Assembly: GCF_036057275.1 (NCBI RefSeq)
Contig: NZ_CP107945.1
Location: 5,270,001-5,334,000 of the forward strand
Source: Streptomyces sp. NBC_00390
Lineage (GTDB): Bacteria; Actinomycetota; Actinomycetes; Streptomycetales; Streptomycetaceae
Reading direction: 5' to 3'
Length of the DNA: 64,000 bases
Shown here: positions 8,242-17,012 of the stretch, one piece after another
Numbering within the stretch: the first letter of the stretch is position 1
Layout of the letters: the number at the start of each line of letters is the position of its first letter
The notes under the pieces: generated by a model
The model's input: the letters and a program-made list of their open reading frames with translations, nothing else
What the model was told of the DNA's origin: nothing
Databases searched by the model: none
Position numbers and translations under genes: made by a program

Positions 8242-9554
8242 GCAACGACGACAACACGCGGGAGTTCCCGGAGGGCTTCTCCGACGGCTTCCAGTACGAG
8301 ACGGGCGGCTGGCAGCCGACCCCGCAGGGCGGCGAGTACGACAGCGAGGCCACGGCCTTCCTCCAGCTGCCGCCCGACGGCGCGTTCGACGCCGCACCGC
8401 TCGAGGCGCCGGGCCACGGCTACGTGCCGCCCATGATCATGCCGCTGACCCCGGCCGCCGGGACCGACCCGGGCACGACCGGCAACTGGACGACCCAGTG
8501 GCCGGAGCCCGAGGCCGGCGACCCGCAGGCCACCGGTCAGTGGAACTTCCCCGAGGAGCGGGCCCCGGAGCACGCTGCCGCGGACGCGACCGGTCAGTGG
8601 AGCTTCCCGTCGGCGGAGGCCGACGTAGCGGCACCGGCGGCCGAGCAGGACCACCGCTACGGCACACCCGCACCCGCGGCGGGCCCCGGCGGAGCGCCGG
8701 CCTCGTGGACGACCCTGCCGGGTGGTGCGACGGCGCCGTGGGCGCAGCAGGAGCAGCCCGAGCCGGCGGCCGTGGCCGAAGAGCCCGCCGGATCACCCGA
8801 CGCCCCCGCCGGATCGTCCGACGCCGCGCCGTCCGCCGCCGACGCCGGGCACGCGCCCGTGCCCGTGGCGGCCGACTCGGCTTCCGCCGAACCCACGGCC
8901 GAACCCACGGCCGAACCCACGGCCGAAGCCGCGCCCGTTGCGCCCGTCACGTCCTCCACCGGGAGCGACGAGCACCCCTCCACCTCCTACGTCCTGCGGG
9001 TCAACGGCACCGACCGGCCCGTCTCCGACGCCTGGATCGGCGAGTCCCTGCTCTACGTGCTGCGCGAGCGCCTCGGCCTCGCCGGCGCCAAGGACGGCTG
9101 CTCGCAGGGCGAGTGCGGCGCGTGCAACGTCCAGGTCGACGGCAGGCTCGTCGCGTCCTGCCTGGTGCCCGCGGCGACCGCGGCCGGCTCCGAGGTGCGC
9201 ACGGTCGAAGGCCTCGCCACCGACGGTGAACCGTCCGACGTCCAGCGCGCCCTCGCCGCCTGCGGCGCCGTCCAGTGCGGCTTCTGCATCCCGGGCATGG
9301 CCATGACCGTCCACGACCTCCTGGAGGGCAACCACGCCCCCACCGAGCTCGAGACCCGTCAGGCACTGTGCGGAAACCTGTGCCGCTGCTCCGGCTACCG
9401 GGGTGTGCTCGACGCCGTGCGCGACGTGGTCGCCGAGCGCGCGGCCGCCGCCGCGGCCGCAGCGGAACCGGCCGAGGAAGCCCGCATCCCGCACCAGGCA
9501 CCGCCCGGCGCCGGTAGTGTGCGGCCCCACCCGCACGACGGAGGCATGGCGTGA
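8238..9554 (+). CDS. Xanthine dehydrogenase family, 2Fe-2S subunit with long N-terminal extension
   Basis: A 438-residue protein starting at a GTG overlapping the previous stop (GTGA). Only the C-terminal 180 residues are the classic two-cluster subunit: CSQGECGACNVQVDG plus a distal Cys, then CGAVQCGFCIPGM and CGNLCRCSGYRG. The N-terminal 240 residues are low in complexity and rich in Ala, Pro, Glu and Gly. They contain repeats of the type TGQWNFPEE / TGQWSFPSA / TGNWTTQW and an EPTA tandem. Normal family members are 150-200 residues. Similar long N-termini exist, from memory, in other Streptomyces, so it is probably real rather than a mis-called start. Confidence 0.88.
   Translation: MSNDDNTREFPEGFSDGFQYETGGWQPTPQGGEYDSEATAFLQLPPDGAFDAAPLEAPGHGYVPPMIMPLTPAAGTDPGTTGNWTTQWPEPEAGDPQATGQWNFPEERAPEHAAADATGQWSFPSAEADVAAPAAEQDHRYGTPAPAAGPGGAPASWTTLPGGATAPWAQQEQPEPAAVAEEPAGSPDAPAGSSDAAPSAADAGHAPVPVAADSASAEPTAEPTAEPTAEAAPVAPVTSSTGSDEHPSTSYVLRVNGTDRPVSDAWIGESLLYVLRERLGLAGAKDGCSQGECGACNVQVDGRLVASCLVPAATAAGSEVRTVEGLATDGEPSDVQRALAACGAVQCGFCIPGMAMTVHDLLEGNHAPTELETRQALCGNLCRCSGYRGVLDAVRDVVAERAAAAAAAAEPAEEARIPHQAPPGAGSVRPHPHDGGMA
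8891..8926 (+). repeat. 12-bp tandem repeat (three copies) inside the 2Fe-2S subunit gene
   Basis: Three identical copies of ACCCACGGCCGA encode repeated Pro-Thr-Ala-Glu in the disordered extension. Identical copies at the DNA level suggest recent slippage and likely length variation between strains. Confidence 0.85.
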
Positions 9555-11866
9555 GCAACGACGCGGCCACCACTGCGCCCCCCGCGACGGCCGACGGCCA
9601 GGAGCCGGCCCCGCCCGTACACGGCCTCGGCGCCTCCCTCCCCCCGGCCGACACCCGCGCCAAGACGGAGGGCACCTTTCCGTACGCCGCCGACCTGTGG
9701 GCCGAGGGCCTGCTGTGGGCGGCGCTGCTGCGCTCGCCGCACCCGCACGCCCGGATCCTCTCGATCGACACCTCCGCCGCCGAGCAGATGCCGGGCGTAC
9801 GCGCGGTGATCACGCACGAGGACATCCCCGGGGACGGCGCCTACGGCAGGCGGATCGCCGACCGGCCCGTCTTCGCCTCGGACATCGTCCGCCATCACGG
9901 CGAGGCGATCGCCGCGGTCGCGGCCGACCACCCCGACACCGCACGTCTGGCCGCGGCGGCGATCGCGGTCGAGTACGAGGTACTCGATCCGGTCACCGAC
10001 CCGGAGAAGGCCTTCGAGGCAGAGCCGCTGCATCCCGACGGCAACCTCATCCGCCACATCCCGCTGCGCTACGGCGACGCGGAGGCGACCGGCGAGGTGA
10101 TCGTCGACGGCCTGTACCGCATCGGCCGCCAGGACCCGGCGCCCATCGGCGCCGAGGCCGGACTCGCCGTACCGCGCCCCGACGGCGGCGTCGAGCTGTA
10201 CTGCGCCTCGACCGATCCGCACACCGACCGTGATCTGGCGGCGGCCTGCTTCGGCCTCGAGCCCGAGCGGGTCAAGGTCGTGGTCACGGGCGTGCCCGGC
10301 GCGACCGGCGACCGCGAGGACCCCGGCTTCCAGCTCCCGCTCGGACTGCTGGCGCTGAAGACCGGCTGCCCCGTCAAACTCACCGCTACGCGCGAGGAGT
10401 CGTTCCTCGGCCACGCCCACCGCCACCCGACGCTGCTGCGCTACCGTCACCACGCGGACGCGGAGGGCCGGCTGGTCAAGGTCGAGGCCCAGCTGCTGCT
10501 CGACGCGGGCGCGTACGCCGACGCCTCGTCCGAGTCGCTGGCCGCCGCGGTCGCCTTCGCCTGCGGCCCGTACGTGGTCCCGCATGCGGTCATCGAGGGC
10601 TGGGCGGTCCGCACGAACAACCCGCCCTCGGGCCATGTCCGCGGCGAGGGCGCGATGCAGGTCTGCGCGGCGTACGAGGCCCAGATGGACAAACTGGCCG
10701 CGAAACTGGGCGTGGATCCCACCGAAATCCGCCTGCGCAACGTGCTGGCCACCGGTGACATCCTGCCCACCGGCCAGACAGTGACGTGCCCGGCACCCGT
10801 CGCGGAACTCCTCCAGGCCGTACGTGACTTCCCCCTCCCCTCCCTCCCCAAGGACACCCCGGAGAACGACTGGCTCCTCCCGGGCGGCCCCGAAGGCGCG
10901 GGCGAGCCGGGCGCGGTGCGCCGCGGCGTCGGATACGCGCTGGGCATGGTCCACATGCTCGGGGCCGAGGGCACCGACGAGGTATCCACGGCGACGGTCA
11001 AGGTGCAGGACGGCAGAGCGACCGTCATCTGCGCGGCGGTGGAGACCGGTTCGGGCTTCACCACCCTCGCCCGCCAGATCGTCCAGGAGACGCTCGGCAT
11101 CGACGAGGTACATGTCGCCTCGGTCGACACCGACCAGCCTCCGGCCGGCCCCGCGGCCCACGGCCGTCACACCTGGGTCTCGGGCGGCGCGGTCGAGCGC
11201 GCGGCGAAGATGGTCCGCACACAGCTGCTGCAACCCCTGGCCCACAAGTTCGGCATGTCCACCGAGCTGCTCCAGATCACGGACGGCAAGATCACGTCGT
11301 ACGACGGCGTGCTGTCGACGACGGTCACGGAAGCGATGGACGGCAAGGAACTCTGGGCCACGGCCCAGTGCCGCCCCCACCCCACCGAGCCCCTCGACGG
11401 GGCGGGCCAGGGCGACGCGTTCGTGGGCCTGGCCTTCTGCGCGATCCGCGCGGTGGTCGACGTCGACATCGAACTGGGCTCGGTCCGTGTGGTCGAGATG
11501 GCCGTGGCCCAGGACGTGGGCCGCGTCCTCAATCCGGCCCAGCTGGCCACCCGTATCGAGGCGGGCATCACCCAGGGAGTCGGCGCGGCTCTCACGGAGA
11601 ACCTCCGCACGGCCCGCGGCCTGATCCGCCACCCGGACCTGACGGGCTACGCCCTCCCGACATCCCTGGACGCCCCGGACATCCGCATCGTGAAACTGAT
11701 CGAGGAACGGGACGTGGTCGCCCCCTTCGGCGCCAAGCCGGCGAGCGCGGCACCGGTGGTGACCTCCCCGGCAGCGGTGGCTTCAGCGGTGCGCGCCGCG
11801 ACGGGCCGCCCCATCAACCGGCTTCCGATAAGGCCGCAGACGGCGGTGGCCGCTCCCCACGCCTAG
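9551..11866 (+). CDS. Xanthine dehydrogenase family, molybdopterin-binding subunit
   Basis: A 771-residue large subunit (CoxL/XdhA-like) that binds the molybdenum cofactor and substrate. The aldehyde oxidase/xanthine dehydrogenase a/b hammerhead domain is near the start (GEGTFPYAADLW-like region to about residue 140). The cofactor-binding domain follows, with PPSGHVRGEGAMQ and, near the C-terminus, AQDVGRVLNPAQLATRIEAG. The GTG start overlaps the stop of the 2Fe-2S gene. The stop TAG lies inside a CTAG that is duplicated by the MITE-like element downstream. Purine oxidation is the likely role, but other hydroxylation substrates are possible. Confidence 0.9.
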   Translation: MSNDAATTAPPATADGQEPAPPVHGLGASLPPADTRAKTEGTFPYAADLWAEGLLWAALLRSPHPHARILSIDTSAAEQMPGVRAVITHEDIPGDGAYGRRIADRPVFASDIVRHHGEAIAAVAADHPDTARLAAAAIAVEYEVLDPVTDPEKAFEAEPLHPDGNLIRHIPLRYGDAEATGEVIVDGLYRIGRQDPAPIGAEAGLAVPRPDGGVELYCASTDPHTDRDLAAACFGLEPERVKVVVTGVPGATGDREDPGFQLPLGLLALKTGCPVKLTATREESFLGHAHRHPTLLRYRHHADAEGRLVKVEAQLLLDAGAYADASSESLAAAVAFACGPYVVPHAVIEGWAVRTNNPPSGHVRGEGAMQVCAAYEAQMDKLAAKLGVDPTEIRLRNVLATGDILPTGQTVTCPAPVAELLQAVRDFPLPSLPKDTPENDWLLPGGPEGAGEPGAVRRGVGYALGMVHMLGAEGTDEVSTATVKVQDGRATVICAAVETGSGFTTLARQIVQETLGIDEVHVASVDTDQPPAGPAAHGRHTWVSGGAVERAAKMVRTQLLQPLAHKFGMSTELLQITDGKITSYDGVLSTTVTEAMDGKELWATAQCRPHPTEPLDGAGQGDAFVGLAFCAIRAVVDVDIELGSVRVVEMAVAQDVGRVLNPAQLATRIEAGITQGVGAALTENLRTARGLIRHPDLTGYALPTSLDAPDIRIVKLIEERDVVAPFGAKPASAAPVVTSPAAVASAVRAATGRPINRLPIRPQTAVAAPHA

Positions 11867-12031
11867 GCCCTGTCCGGGCGATCTTGTCGGGCCCGCGGCG
11901 ACAGCTACGGCACCTCGCTGTGTTGTCGGAGTCGCCCAAGTACGTCCAGTACGAGGGCGATCCTCCGCCTTGCGATGCACCGCATCTGACGCCGCAGGCT
12001 GATCCTCGAAGATCGCCCGGACAGGGCCTAG
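11863..12031. mobile_element. MITE-like element with perfect 23-bp inverted ends
   Basis: A 169-bp element whose ends are a perfect 23-base inverted repeat (11863-11885 and 12009-12031). The outermost CTAG at each end would be a 4-bp target duplication, leaving 19-bp terminal repeats beginning GCCCTGTCCGGGCGATCTT. It has no transposase and no convincing reading frame. IS5-type transposases target CTAG-like sites, so an IS5-family element elsewhere may mobilise it. The insertion left the molybdopterin-subunit stop codon intact. Confidence 0.85.
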
Positions 12032-12320
12032 CCACGCGCGGCGGGTTGAGGCCACGGGCCCATGGTGCCGGTCCGCCCTCGGCCGGTTCGGCGCGTATGC
12101 GGCGCAGGTCCTGAAGGGTTGAGGTTCAGTGGCGGTCAGCCGGCGTGCCCGGCGGCTCACCGGGCCGCGCGCCGTGTCGGTGCCGTTCATGGATACCGGT
12201 GCCGGGCGACAATGATCCCCTGCACAGCCGGGTCCCACGCGCGCTGTATCGCTCTGCGCAGCTGCGTCTTCCTGGCGCTCTCGGTCAATGGCCGGCCGGG
12301 CCGGGCGGAACGGGAGCGTC
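12032..12320. other. Intergenic region before the antiporter
   Basis: No gene is supported here. Short open frames lack ribosome sites and show no protein-like composition. The region should hold the antiporter promoter; no clear operator is visible. Confidence 0.6.
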
Positions 12321-13631
12321 ATGAGTGGTGGTAGCGCCTGGACCGGGGCGGCGGTTGCGGCCGTCACAGCCGGCTATGCGCTGTTCTCGCGACGACTGGC
12401 CGCAACGGCGGTGTCGGCGCCGATGGTGTTCACCGGCTTCGGGGTGCTCATCGGGCCCGTGGGGCTGGACGTTCTCGACCTGCGCCACGATGCCGGCCCG
12501 GTGCTGACGCTGGTCGAGGCTGCTCTGGCCCTGGTGCTCTTCGCCGATGCGATGACGGTGCGCCGCCGGGACCTGCGCACCGGCGGCTTCCTGCCCCTGC
12601 GTCTGCTGGCCGTCGGCCTCCCTCTGAGCATCGGGGCGGGCTGGCTGCTGGCCTGGCCCTTGCTGCCGGGACTGACGATGTGGGAGTTCGCGCTGCTCGG
12701 CGCGATTCTCGCTCCCACCGATGCGGCGCTCGGCAAGAGCGCCATCGCCAGCCCGCGTGTCCCGGCTGTCGTACGCAGGGGACTCCACGTCGAAAGCGGC
12801 CTCAACGACGGTCTGGTGCTGCCGTTCTTCCTCCTCTTCCTTGCCGCGATTCCCGGCACGGCGACGGCGGAGGAAGGAGCGAGCGGAGTCTTCTGGCGGG
12901 CGCTGGTGCTCAGCACCGCGCTGGGGCTCGCGGGAGGGTGGCTCGGTGGACGGCTGCTGTGTTGGTCGCGCGCGAAGGGCTGGGTGACGCGCGAATGGCG
13001 CGAGGTCTTCGTTCTCGCCGTGGCCTTCGGCTCGTACAGTCTGGCGGTCGCCACGGACGGAAGCGGGTTCATCTCCGCATGGGTTGCGGGCTTCGCCTTC
13101 GGCGTCGGTCTGCGGAGCCAGGAACCGGTCGCCGGGGAAGGGGCGGACGAGCGGACTGCCGACCTGGCCGAGTACTTGGGCGGGCTGCTGGCCACGTTGA
13201 GCTTTCTCGTCTTCGGCGCGGTGTTGCTCGGCCCGGCGCTGGAGCACCTTGACTGGCGGATCGTCACATACGCAGTGCTCAGTCTGACGGTGGTCAGGAT
13301 GATGCCGGTGGCCCTCTCGCTGGCCGGGAGCAGGTTCCGGCTGCCCACCGTGGCCTACATCGGCTGGTTCGGGCCCCGTGGCCTGGCGTCCATCACGTTC
13401 GGACTCCTGGTGGTGGAGGAGCACGTTCCCGGTATCGACCTGCTGGGCACGGTCATCTCGGTCACCGTCGGCCTCAGCATTCTGCTGCACGGCGTGTCGG
13501 CCGTCGCCCTCGCCGACCGCTACGGCGGATGGTACGAGGGCGAGACCGCCGTCACGCCCGACCTGCGCGAGGGAACAGGCGTGGCGGAGGCCGCCGAGCG
13601 CCGGCAGCCCGGCCACCGGCGCCTGCGGTGA
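12321..13631 (+). CDS. Na+/H+ antiporter-like cation:proton antiporter (CPA1)
   Basis: A 436-residue membrane protein with 11-13 predicted membrane segments. It carries the CPA1 signatures GAILAPTDAALG near residue 130 (the cation-site Thr-Asp) and ESGLNDGLVLP near 160 (the Asn-Asp of electroneutral antiporters). The ATG at 12321 follows CGGGAG; an upstream in-frame ATG at 12288 lacks a ribosome site. The short C-terminal tail suggests no large regulatory domain. It likely exchanges Na+ or K+ for H+. Confidence 0.9.
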   Translation: MSGGSAWTGAAVAAVTAGYALFSRRLAATAVSAPMVFTGFGVLIGPVGLDVLDLRHDAGPVLTLVEAALALVLFADAMTVRRRDLRTGGFLPLRLLAVGLPLSIGAGWLLAWPLLPGLTMWEFALLGAILAPTDAALGKSAIASPRVPAVVRRGLHVESGLNDGLVLPFFLLFLAAIPGTATAEEGASGVFWRALVLSTALGLAGGWLGGRLLCWSRAKGWVTREWREVFVLAVAFGSYSLAVATDGSGFISAWVAGFAFGVGLRSQEPVAGEGADERTADLAEYLGGLLATLSFLVFGAVLLGPALEHLDWRIVTYAVLSLTVVRMMPVALSLAGSRFRLPTVAYIGWFGPRGLASITFGLLVVEEHVPGIDLLGTVISVTVGLSILLHGVSAVALADRYGGWYEGETAVTPDLREGTGVAEAAERRQPGHRRLR

Positions 13632-13933
13632 CAGCGAACGGCGGCAGCCGCCGCGACGCCGCCGGGTCCGCCGGGCGGCCGGAGCGGCTGCTCCGCCGGC
13701 CGGGGCCGCACTGCGCCGGTGTGTCAGGGTCCGCAGGCCGCTCGTCGGGGCCGCCGACCGCCCCTGTGGGCCGACAGGTTCGGTCCCGGTGCGCCGAGCT
13801 GCCTCCCGCCCGGACGATCGCTCGACAGGCAATCCGCCCGGAAGGGCCTTACGGTCGAGCGGTAGGTGCTGTACCGGCGGCGGCCCTGCCGCCCCTGACC
13901 CGCCTTGCGACACCATTCAGGAGACGATCCGAC
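13632..13933. other. Intergenic region, no gene seen
   Basis: About 300 bp of very GC-rich sequence between the antiporter and the CMD-family gene. Overlapping frames are artefacts of base composition. No strong hairpin with a T-run was seen. Confidence 0.55.
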
Positions 13934-14266
13934 ATGGCCACTGCATCTGAAACCCCCGTCCTGGACACCCTCGCTGCGATGACGATCGACTCGGTCGAGC
14001 GGTGCGGGCTCGCCCCGGACATGCTCATGCTCACCCGCATCGCGGCCCTCGCGGCCTCGGACGCTCCGCCGATTTCCTACGTCGCCCACATCGACCCCGC
14101 CCTCAAGGCCGGCATGAACGCCGAGCAACTGCAGGACGTTCTGGTCGCCATCGCCCCCATCGTGGGCACCGCCCGTGTCATGACGGCAGCCGGCAACATC
14201 GCCCGAGCACTCGGCATCGCCATCGCCGTTGCCGACGCCGAGGCGGAGGCCGAGGCCAGGGGCTGA
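13934..14266 (+). CDS. Carboxymuconolactone decarboxylase-family (AhpD-like fold) protein
   Basis: A 110-residue all-helical protein. The pattern LMLTRIAALAASDAPPISYV followed by AEQLQDVLVAIAPIVGTARV is typical of the CMD/AhpD fold. The CxxC redox pair of true AhpD is absent; the only Cys is near residue 24, so peroxidase-type chemistry is unlikely. The ATG has AGGAGA about 8 bases upstream. Function is unknown; it stands alone between an antiporter and a tRNA. Confidence 0.75.
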   Translation: MATASETPVLDTLAAMTIDSVERCGLAPDMLMLTRIAALAASDAPPISYVAHIDPALKAGMNAEQLQDVLVAIAPIVGTARVMTAAGNIARALGIAIAVADAEAEAEARG

Positions 14267-14402
14267 GCGTGGACACGTTGCCCGGTGCGTAGAGCCACCG
14301 GCCGCGCCCGGCACCGATGACCGACGCGGCCGACGGACGAGCGGGCGGTCCCGATCGGGACCGCCCGCTGTCCTCGGGCAGCGTCGCGCCATCGGCTGCC
14401 GG

Positions 14403-14474
14403 AGACCGTGGCGGGATTCGAACCCACGTAACTCGCTTTGCAGGCGAGCCCCTCAACCACTCGGGCACACGGTC
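14403..14474 (-). tRNA. tRNA-Cys (GCA)
   Basis: A 72-nt cloverleaf on the minus strand. The acceptor stem GACCGTG/CACGGTC is perfect, the anticodon stem is CTCGC/GCGAG with loop CTGCAAA (anticodon GCA), and the T arm GTGGG-TTCGAAT-CCCGC has one wobble. The discriminator is U and CCA is not encoded, as is usual in Streptomyces. Confidence 0.93.
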
Positions 14475-14675
14475 ATGTGGTCCTGGTCATGTCCGGTTCC
14501 CATGCTCAGGTCCAACTCCTCGACCGTAGGCGGGGTGTGGGGCACGGCTCAAGCGTCCCGGCACGGCTGCAATGCGACTGCCACATCCCGTTCATGGTCG
14601 TACGACGAAAGGACCAGCCGGAGCCCGGTCCTCCGACAGGGCCCAAGGTGAGGAACGCCCCTTACCCTGGGGCCC

Positions 14676-16145
14676 ATGACCGCCCTGGAACCCCGTGACA
14701 CCGAGGTCACGCCGCCGCCCTTCGACATACCCGCGTCCCCGGCTCCCGAGCAGGGCACGGGCGGGGTCCTCGGCAAGGAGCATCGCGCGCTCAGCATCGG
14801 CATGGTCTCCGTCGTCCTGCTGATCGCCTTCGAGGCCACGGCTGTCGGTACCGCCATGCCGGTCGCCGCGCGCGAGCTGCACGGCGTCGCCCTGTACGCC
14901 TTCGCCTTCTCCGCGTACTTCACCACCAGCCTGTTCGGCATGGTCGTCGCGGGCCAGTGGTCCGACCGGCGCGGGCCGCTGGGCGCGCTCGCCGGCGGGA
15001 TCGTGGCGTTCGCCGCCGGGCTGCTGCTGTCCGGGACCGCGAGTGCCATGTGGGTGTTCGTCATCGGCCGCGCCGTCCAGGGACTCGGCGGCGGACTGGT
15101 GATCGTCGCGCTGTACGTCGTGGTCAGCCGCGCCTACCCGCAACGCCTCCAGCCCGCGATCATGGCGGCGTTCGCGGCGAGCTGGGTGATCCCTTCCGTG
15201 GTCGGCCCGCTCGCCGCCGGGACGGTCACCGAACACCTCGGCTGGCGCTGGGTCTTCGTCGGCATCCCCGCGCTGGTCGTCCTGCCGCTGGCTCTCGCGC
15301 TGCCCGCGATCCGTCGCATGGCCTCAGGGCCCGCCGACCCCGCGGCCCCGATGCCCGCCTTCGACCGCCGGCGCATCCGGCTGGCCCTCGGCATCTCGCT
15401 GGGCGCCGGGCTGCTCCAGTACGCCGGACAGGACCTGCGTCCGCTCTCGGCGCTCCCCGCACTCGCGGGCGCGGCGCTGCTCGTACCGTCCGCCCTCGGG
15501 CTGCTGCCCCGCGGGACCTACCGGGCGGCGCACGGCCTGCCGTCCGTCGTACTGCTGCGCGGCATTGCCGCCGGTTCCTTCATCGCCGCCGAGTCGTTCG
15601 TGCCGCTGATGCTCGTCACCCAGCGGGGACTGTCCCCGACGATGGCCGGGATGTCGCTGGCGGCCGGCGGGGCGACCTGGGCGCTCGGGTCGTACGTACA
15701 GGCCCGGCCGCGGACCGAGCCGTACCGCGAACAGCTGGTCGTCATCGGGATGGTCCTCGTCGCGGCCGCCATCGCGACCGCGCCGAGCGTGCTGATCGAG
15801 GCGGTCCCGGTGTGGATCGTCGCCGTCGCCTGGGGTTTCGGCTGCTTCGGGATGGGCCTGGTGCTCGGGTCGACGAGCGTGCTGCTGTTCAAGCTGTCGG
15901 CGCCGGAGGAGGCGGGCGCGAACTCCGCGGCCCTTCAGATCTCCGACGCGCTGTCGAACGTCCTGCTGCTCGCGGCCGGCGGCGCGGCCTTCGCCGCGCT
16001 GGGGGGCGGCGCCGTGGGCGCGGCCCACGGCGTGGCGGGCGGCGCGGCGAGCTCGCACCCGGCGGCCTTCGCGGCGGTGTTCCTGCCGATGGCGGGGGTG
16101 GCGCTGGCGGGGGCGTGGGTGGGGACGCGGCTGCGGGTGCGCTGA
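14676..16145 (+). CDS. Major facilitator superfamily transporter
   Basis: A 489-residue MFS permease with about 12-14 membrane helices after a 40-residue cytoplasmic tail. The motif A-like loop GQWSDRRGPL lies after helix 2. The helix 5 motif (motif C region) is SWVIPSVVGPLAAGTVTEHL, characteristic of drug/H+ antiporters. Most likely a multidrug or metabolite exporter. It is not obviously in an operon and no regulator adjoins it. Confidence 0.85.
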   Translation: MTALEPRDTEVTPPPFDIPASPAPEQGTGGVLGKEHRALSIGMVSVVLLIAFEATAVGTAMPVAARELHGVALYAFAFSAYFTTSLFGMVVAGQWSDRRGPLGALAGGIVAFAAGLLLSGTASAMWVFVIGRAVQGLGGGLVIVALYVVVSRAYPQRLQPAIMAAFAASWVIPSVVGPLAAGTVTEHLGWRWVFVGIPALVVLPLALALPAIRRMASGPADPAAPMPAFDRRRIRLALGISLGAGLLQYAGQDLRPLSALPALAGAALLVPSALGLLPRGTYRAAHGLPSVVLLRGIAAGSFIAAESFVPLMLVTQRGLSPTMAGMSLAAGGATWALGSYVQARPRTEPYREQLVVIGMVLVAAAIATAPSVLIEAVPVWIVAVAWGFGCFGMGLVLGSTSVLLFKLSAPEEAGANSAALQISDALSNVLLLAAGGAAFAALGGGAVGAAHGVAGGAASSHPAAFAAVFLPMAGVALAGAWVGTRLRVR

Positions 16146-16272
16146 GCCGTGCCGGGTGCGTGAGCGAGGCGCCGAGCGGTCCAGGGGGCGGTGCGCGGGC
16201 ACCCCGTCACCGTCCCGGCGGCGGACAATAAGCGATGGTGCTCGCAGCGGTCCGAGGCCTATCGTCCGTCCC

Positions 16273-16473
16273 ATGCCGGAGCTGACCATCCCGCTCACCG
16301 AAGAAGAGTGGGCCGCCCTCGCCGACCTTGCCGATGCGCAGGGCCGGTCCGTCGAGGACGTCGCACTCGACGCGCTCCGGCACCACACCGATGCCGAGCA
16401 GAGCCGCGTACGCCATCACGCGCTGCGCCTCGCCGTGCGGCACGCCTCTCTCCTGAAACGGCTGGGGGAGTGA
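16273..16473 (+). CDS. Ribbon-helix-helix-like antitoxin of a Doc toxin pair
   Basis: A 66-residue protein. The pattern LTIPLTEEEWAALADLADAQ followed by GRSVEDVALDALRHH looks like a ribbon-helix-helix DNA-binding fold. The C-terminal helix (about 45-66) would bind the toxin. It does not resemble Phd, the classical partner of Doc. Its stop overlaps the GTG start of the Doc-like toxin, which is the usual antitoxin-toxin coupling. Role inferred from size, order and overlap. Confidence 0.75.
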   Translation: MPELTIPLTEEEWAALADLADAQGRSVEDVALDALRHHTDAEQSRVRHHALRLAVRHASLLKRLGE

Positions 16474-16856
16474 CCGGAGTGAAAGCCACCAGGCACCTCA
16501 CCGTCGCCGAGATCACCGAGCTCGCCGTGATCGCCTTCGGGCGGCGGCCCGAACTGCGTACCGCAGGACTGCTCGAATCCGCCGTACACCGGCCCCGGGC
16601 ACGGATGTTCGGGGTGTCGGCGTACGAGGACGCGTACGAGCAGGCGGCCGCACTGCTGCATGCCCTGGCGACGAACCACCCCTTCGTCGACGGCAACAAG
16701 CGGACCGCATGGCTCGCCGCGGCCACGTTTCTCGCGGTCAACGGCGTGGATCTCGCCGACGCCGACAAGGACGCCGCATACGACCTGGTCATCGACGTGG
16801 CGTCCGGCGCCACGGCCGAACTGGCGGAGATCGCCACGCGGCTGCGCGCCCTGTGA
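16470..16856 (+). CDS. Death-on-curing (Doc/Fic fold) toxin
   Basis: A 128-residue Fic-domain protein. The active-site motif HPFVDGNKRTAW holds His70, Asn76, Lys77 and Arg78, matching the Doc pattern HxFx(D/N)xNKR. Doc kinases phosphorylate elongation factor EF-Tu; whether this protein does so is inferred. The start is a GTG overlapping the antitoxin stop; a second GTG is 9 bases on. All catalytic residues are present, so it is probably active. Confidence 0.88.
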   Translation: MTGVKATRHLTVAEITELAVIAFGRRPELRTAGLLESAVHRPRARMFGVSAYEDAYEQAAALLHALATNHPFVDGNKRTAWLAAATFLAVNGVDLADADKDAAYDLVIDVASGATAELAEIATRLRAL

Positions 16857-17012
16857 GCTGAGTCGCACCTTCCGGTGGCACGCCGCACGTTCGCCCGGAC
16901 CGGGACCGGGGCCCCGGTAGGGTGGCCCGGTTGTCGTACGTAACGACCCGGGCCGCAACGACGCATCCCGTACCGAACCGCGCCCGCCACCGCCGAGAGC
17001 ACACCGGAGACC

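Noticed and set aside
9395..11632. A 745-residue open frame on the minus strand opposite the molybdenum subunit
   Set aside because: It is the antisense shadow of a well-supported gene in very GC-rich DNA, with Arg/Gly/Asp-rich composition and no domain.
13934..14266. AhpD-type peroxidase
   Set aside because: The required CxxC pair is missing; only one cysteine is present.
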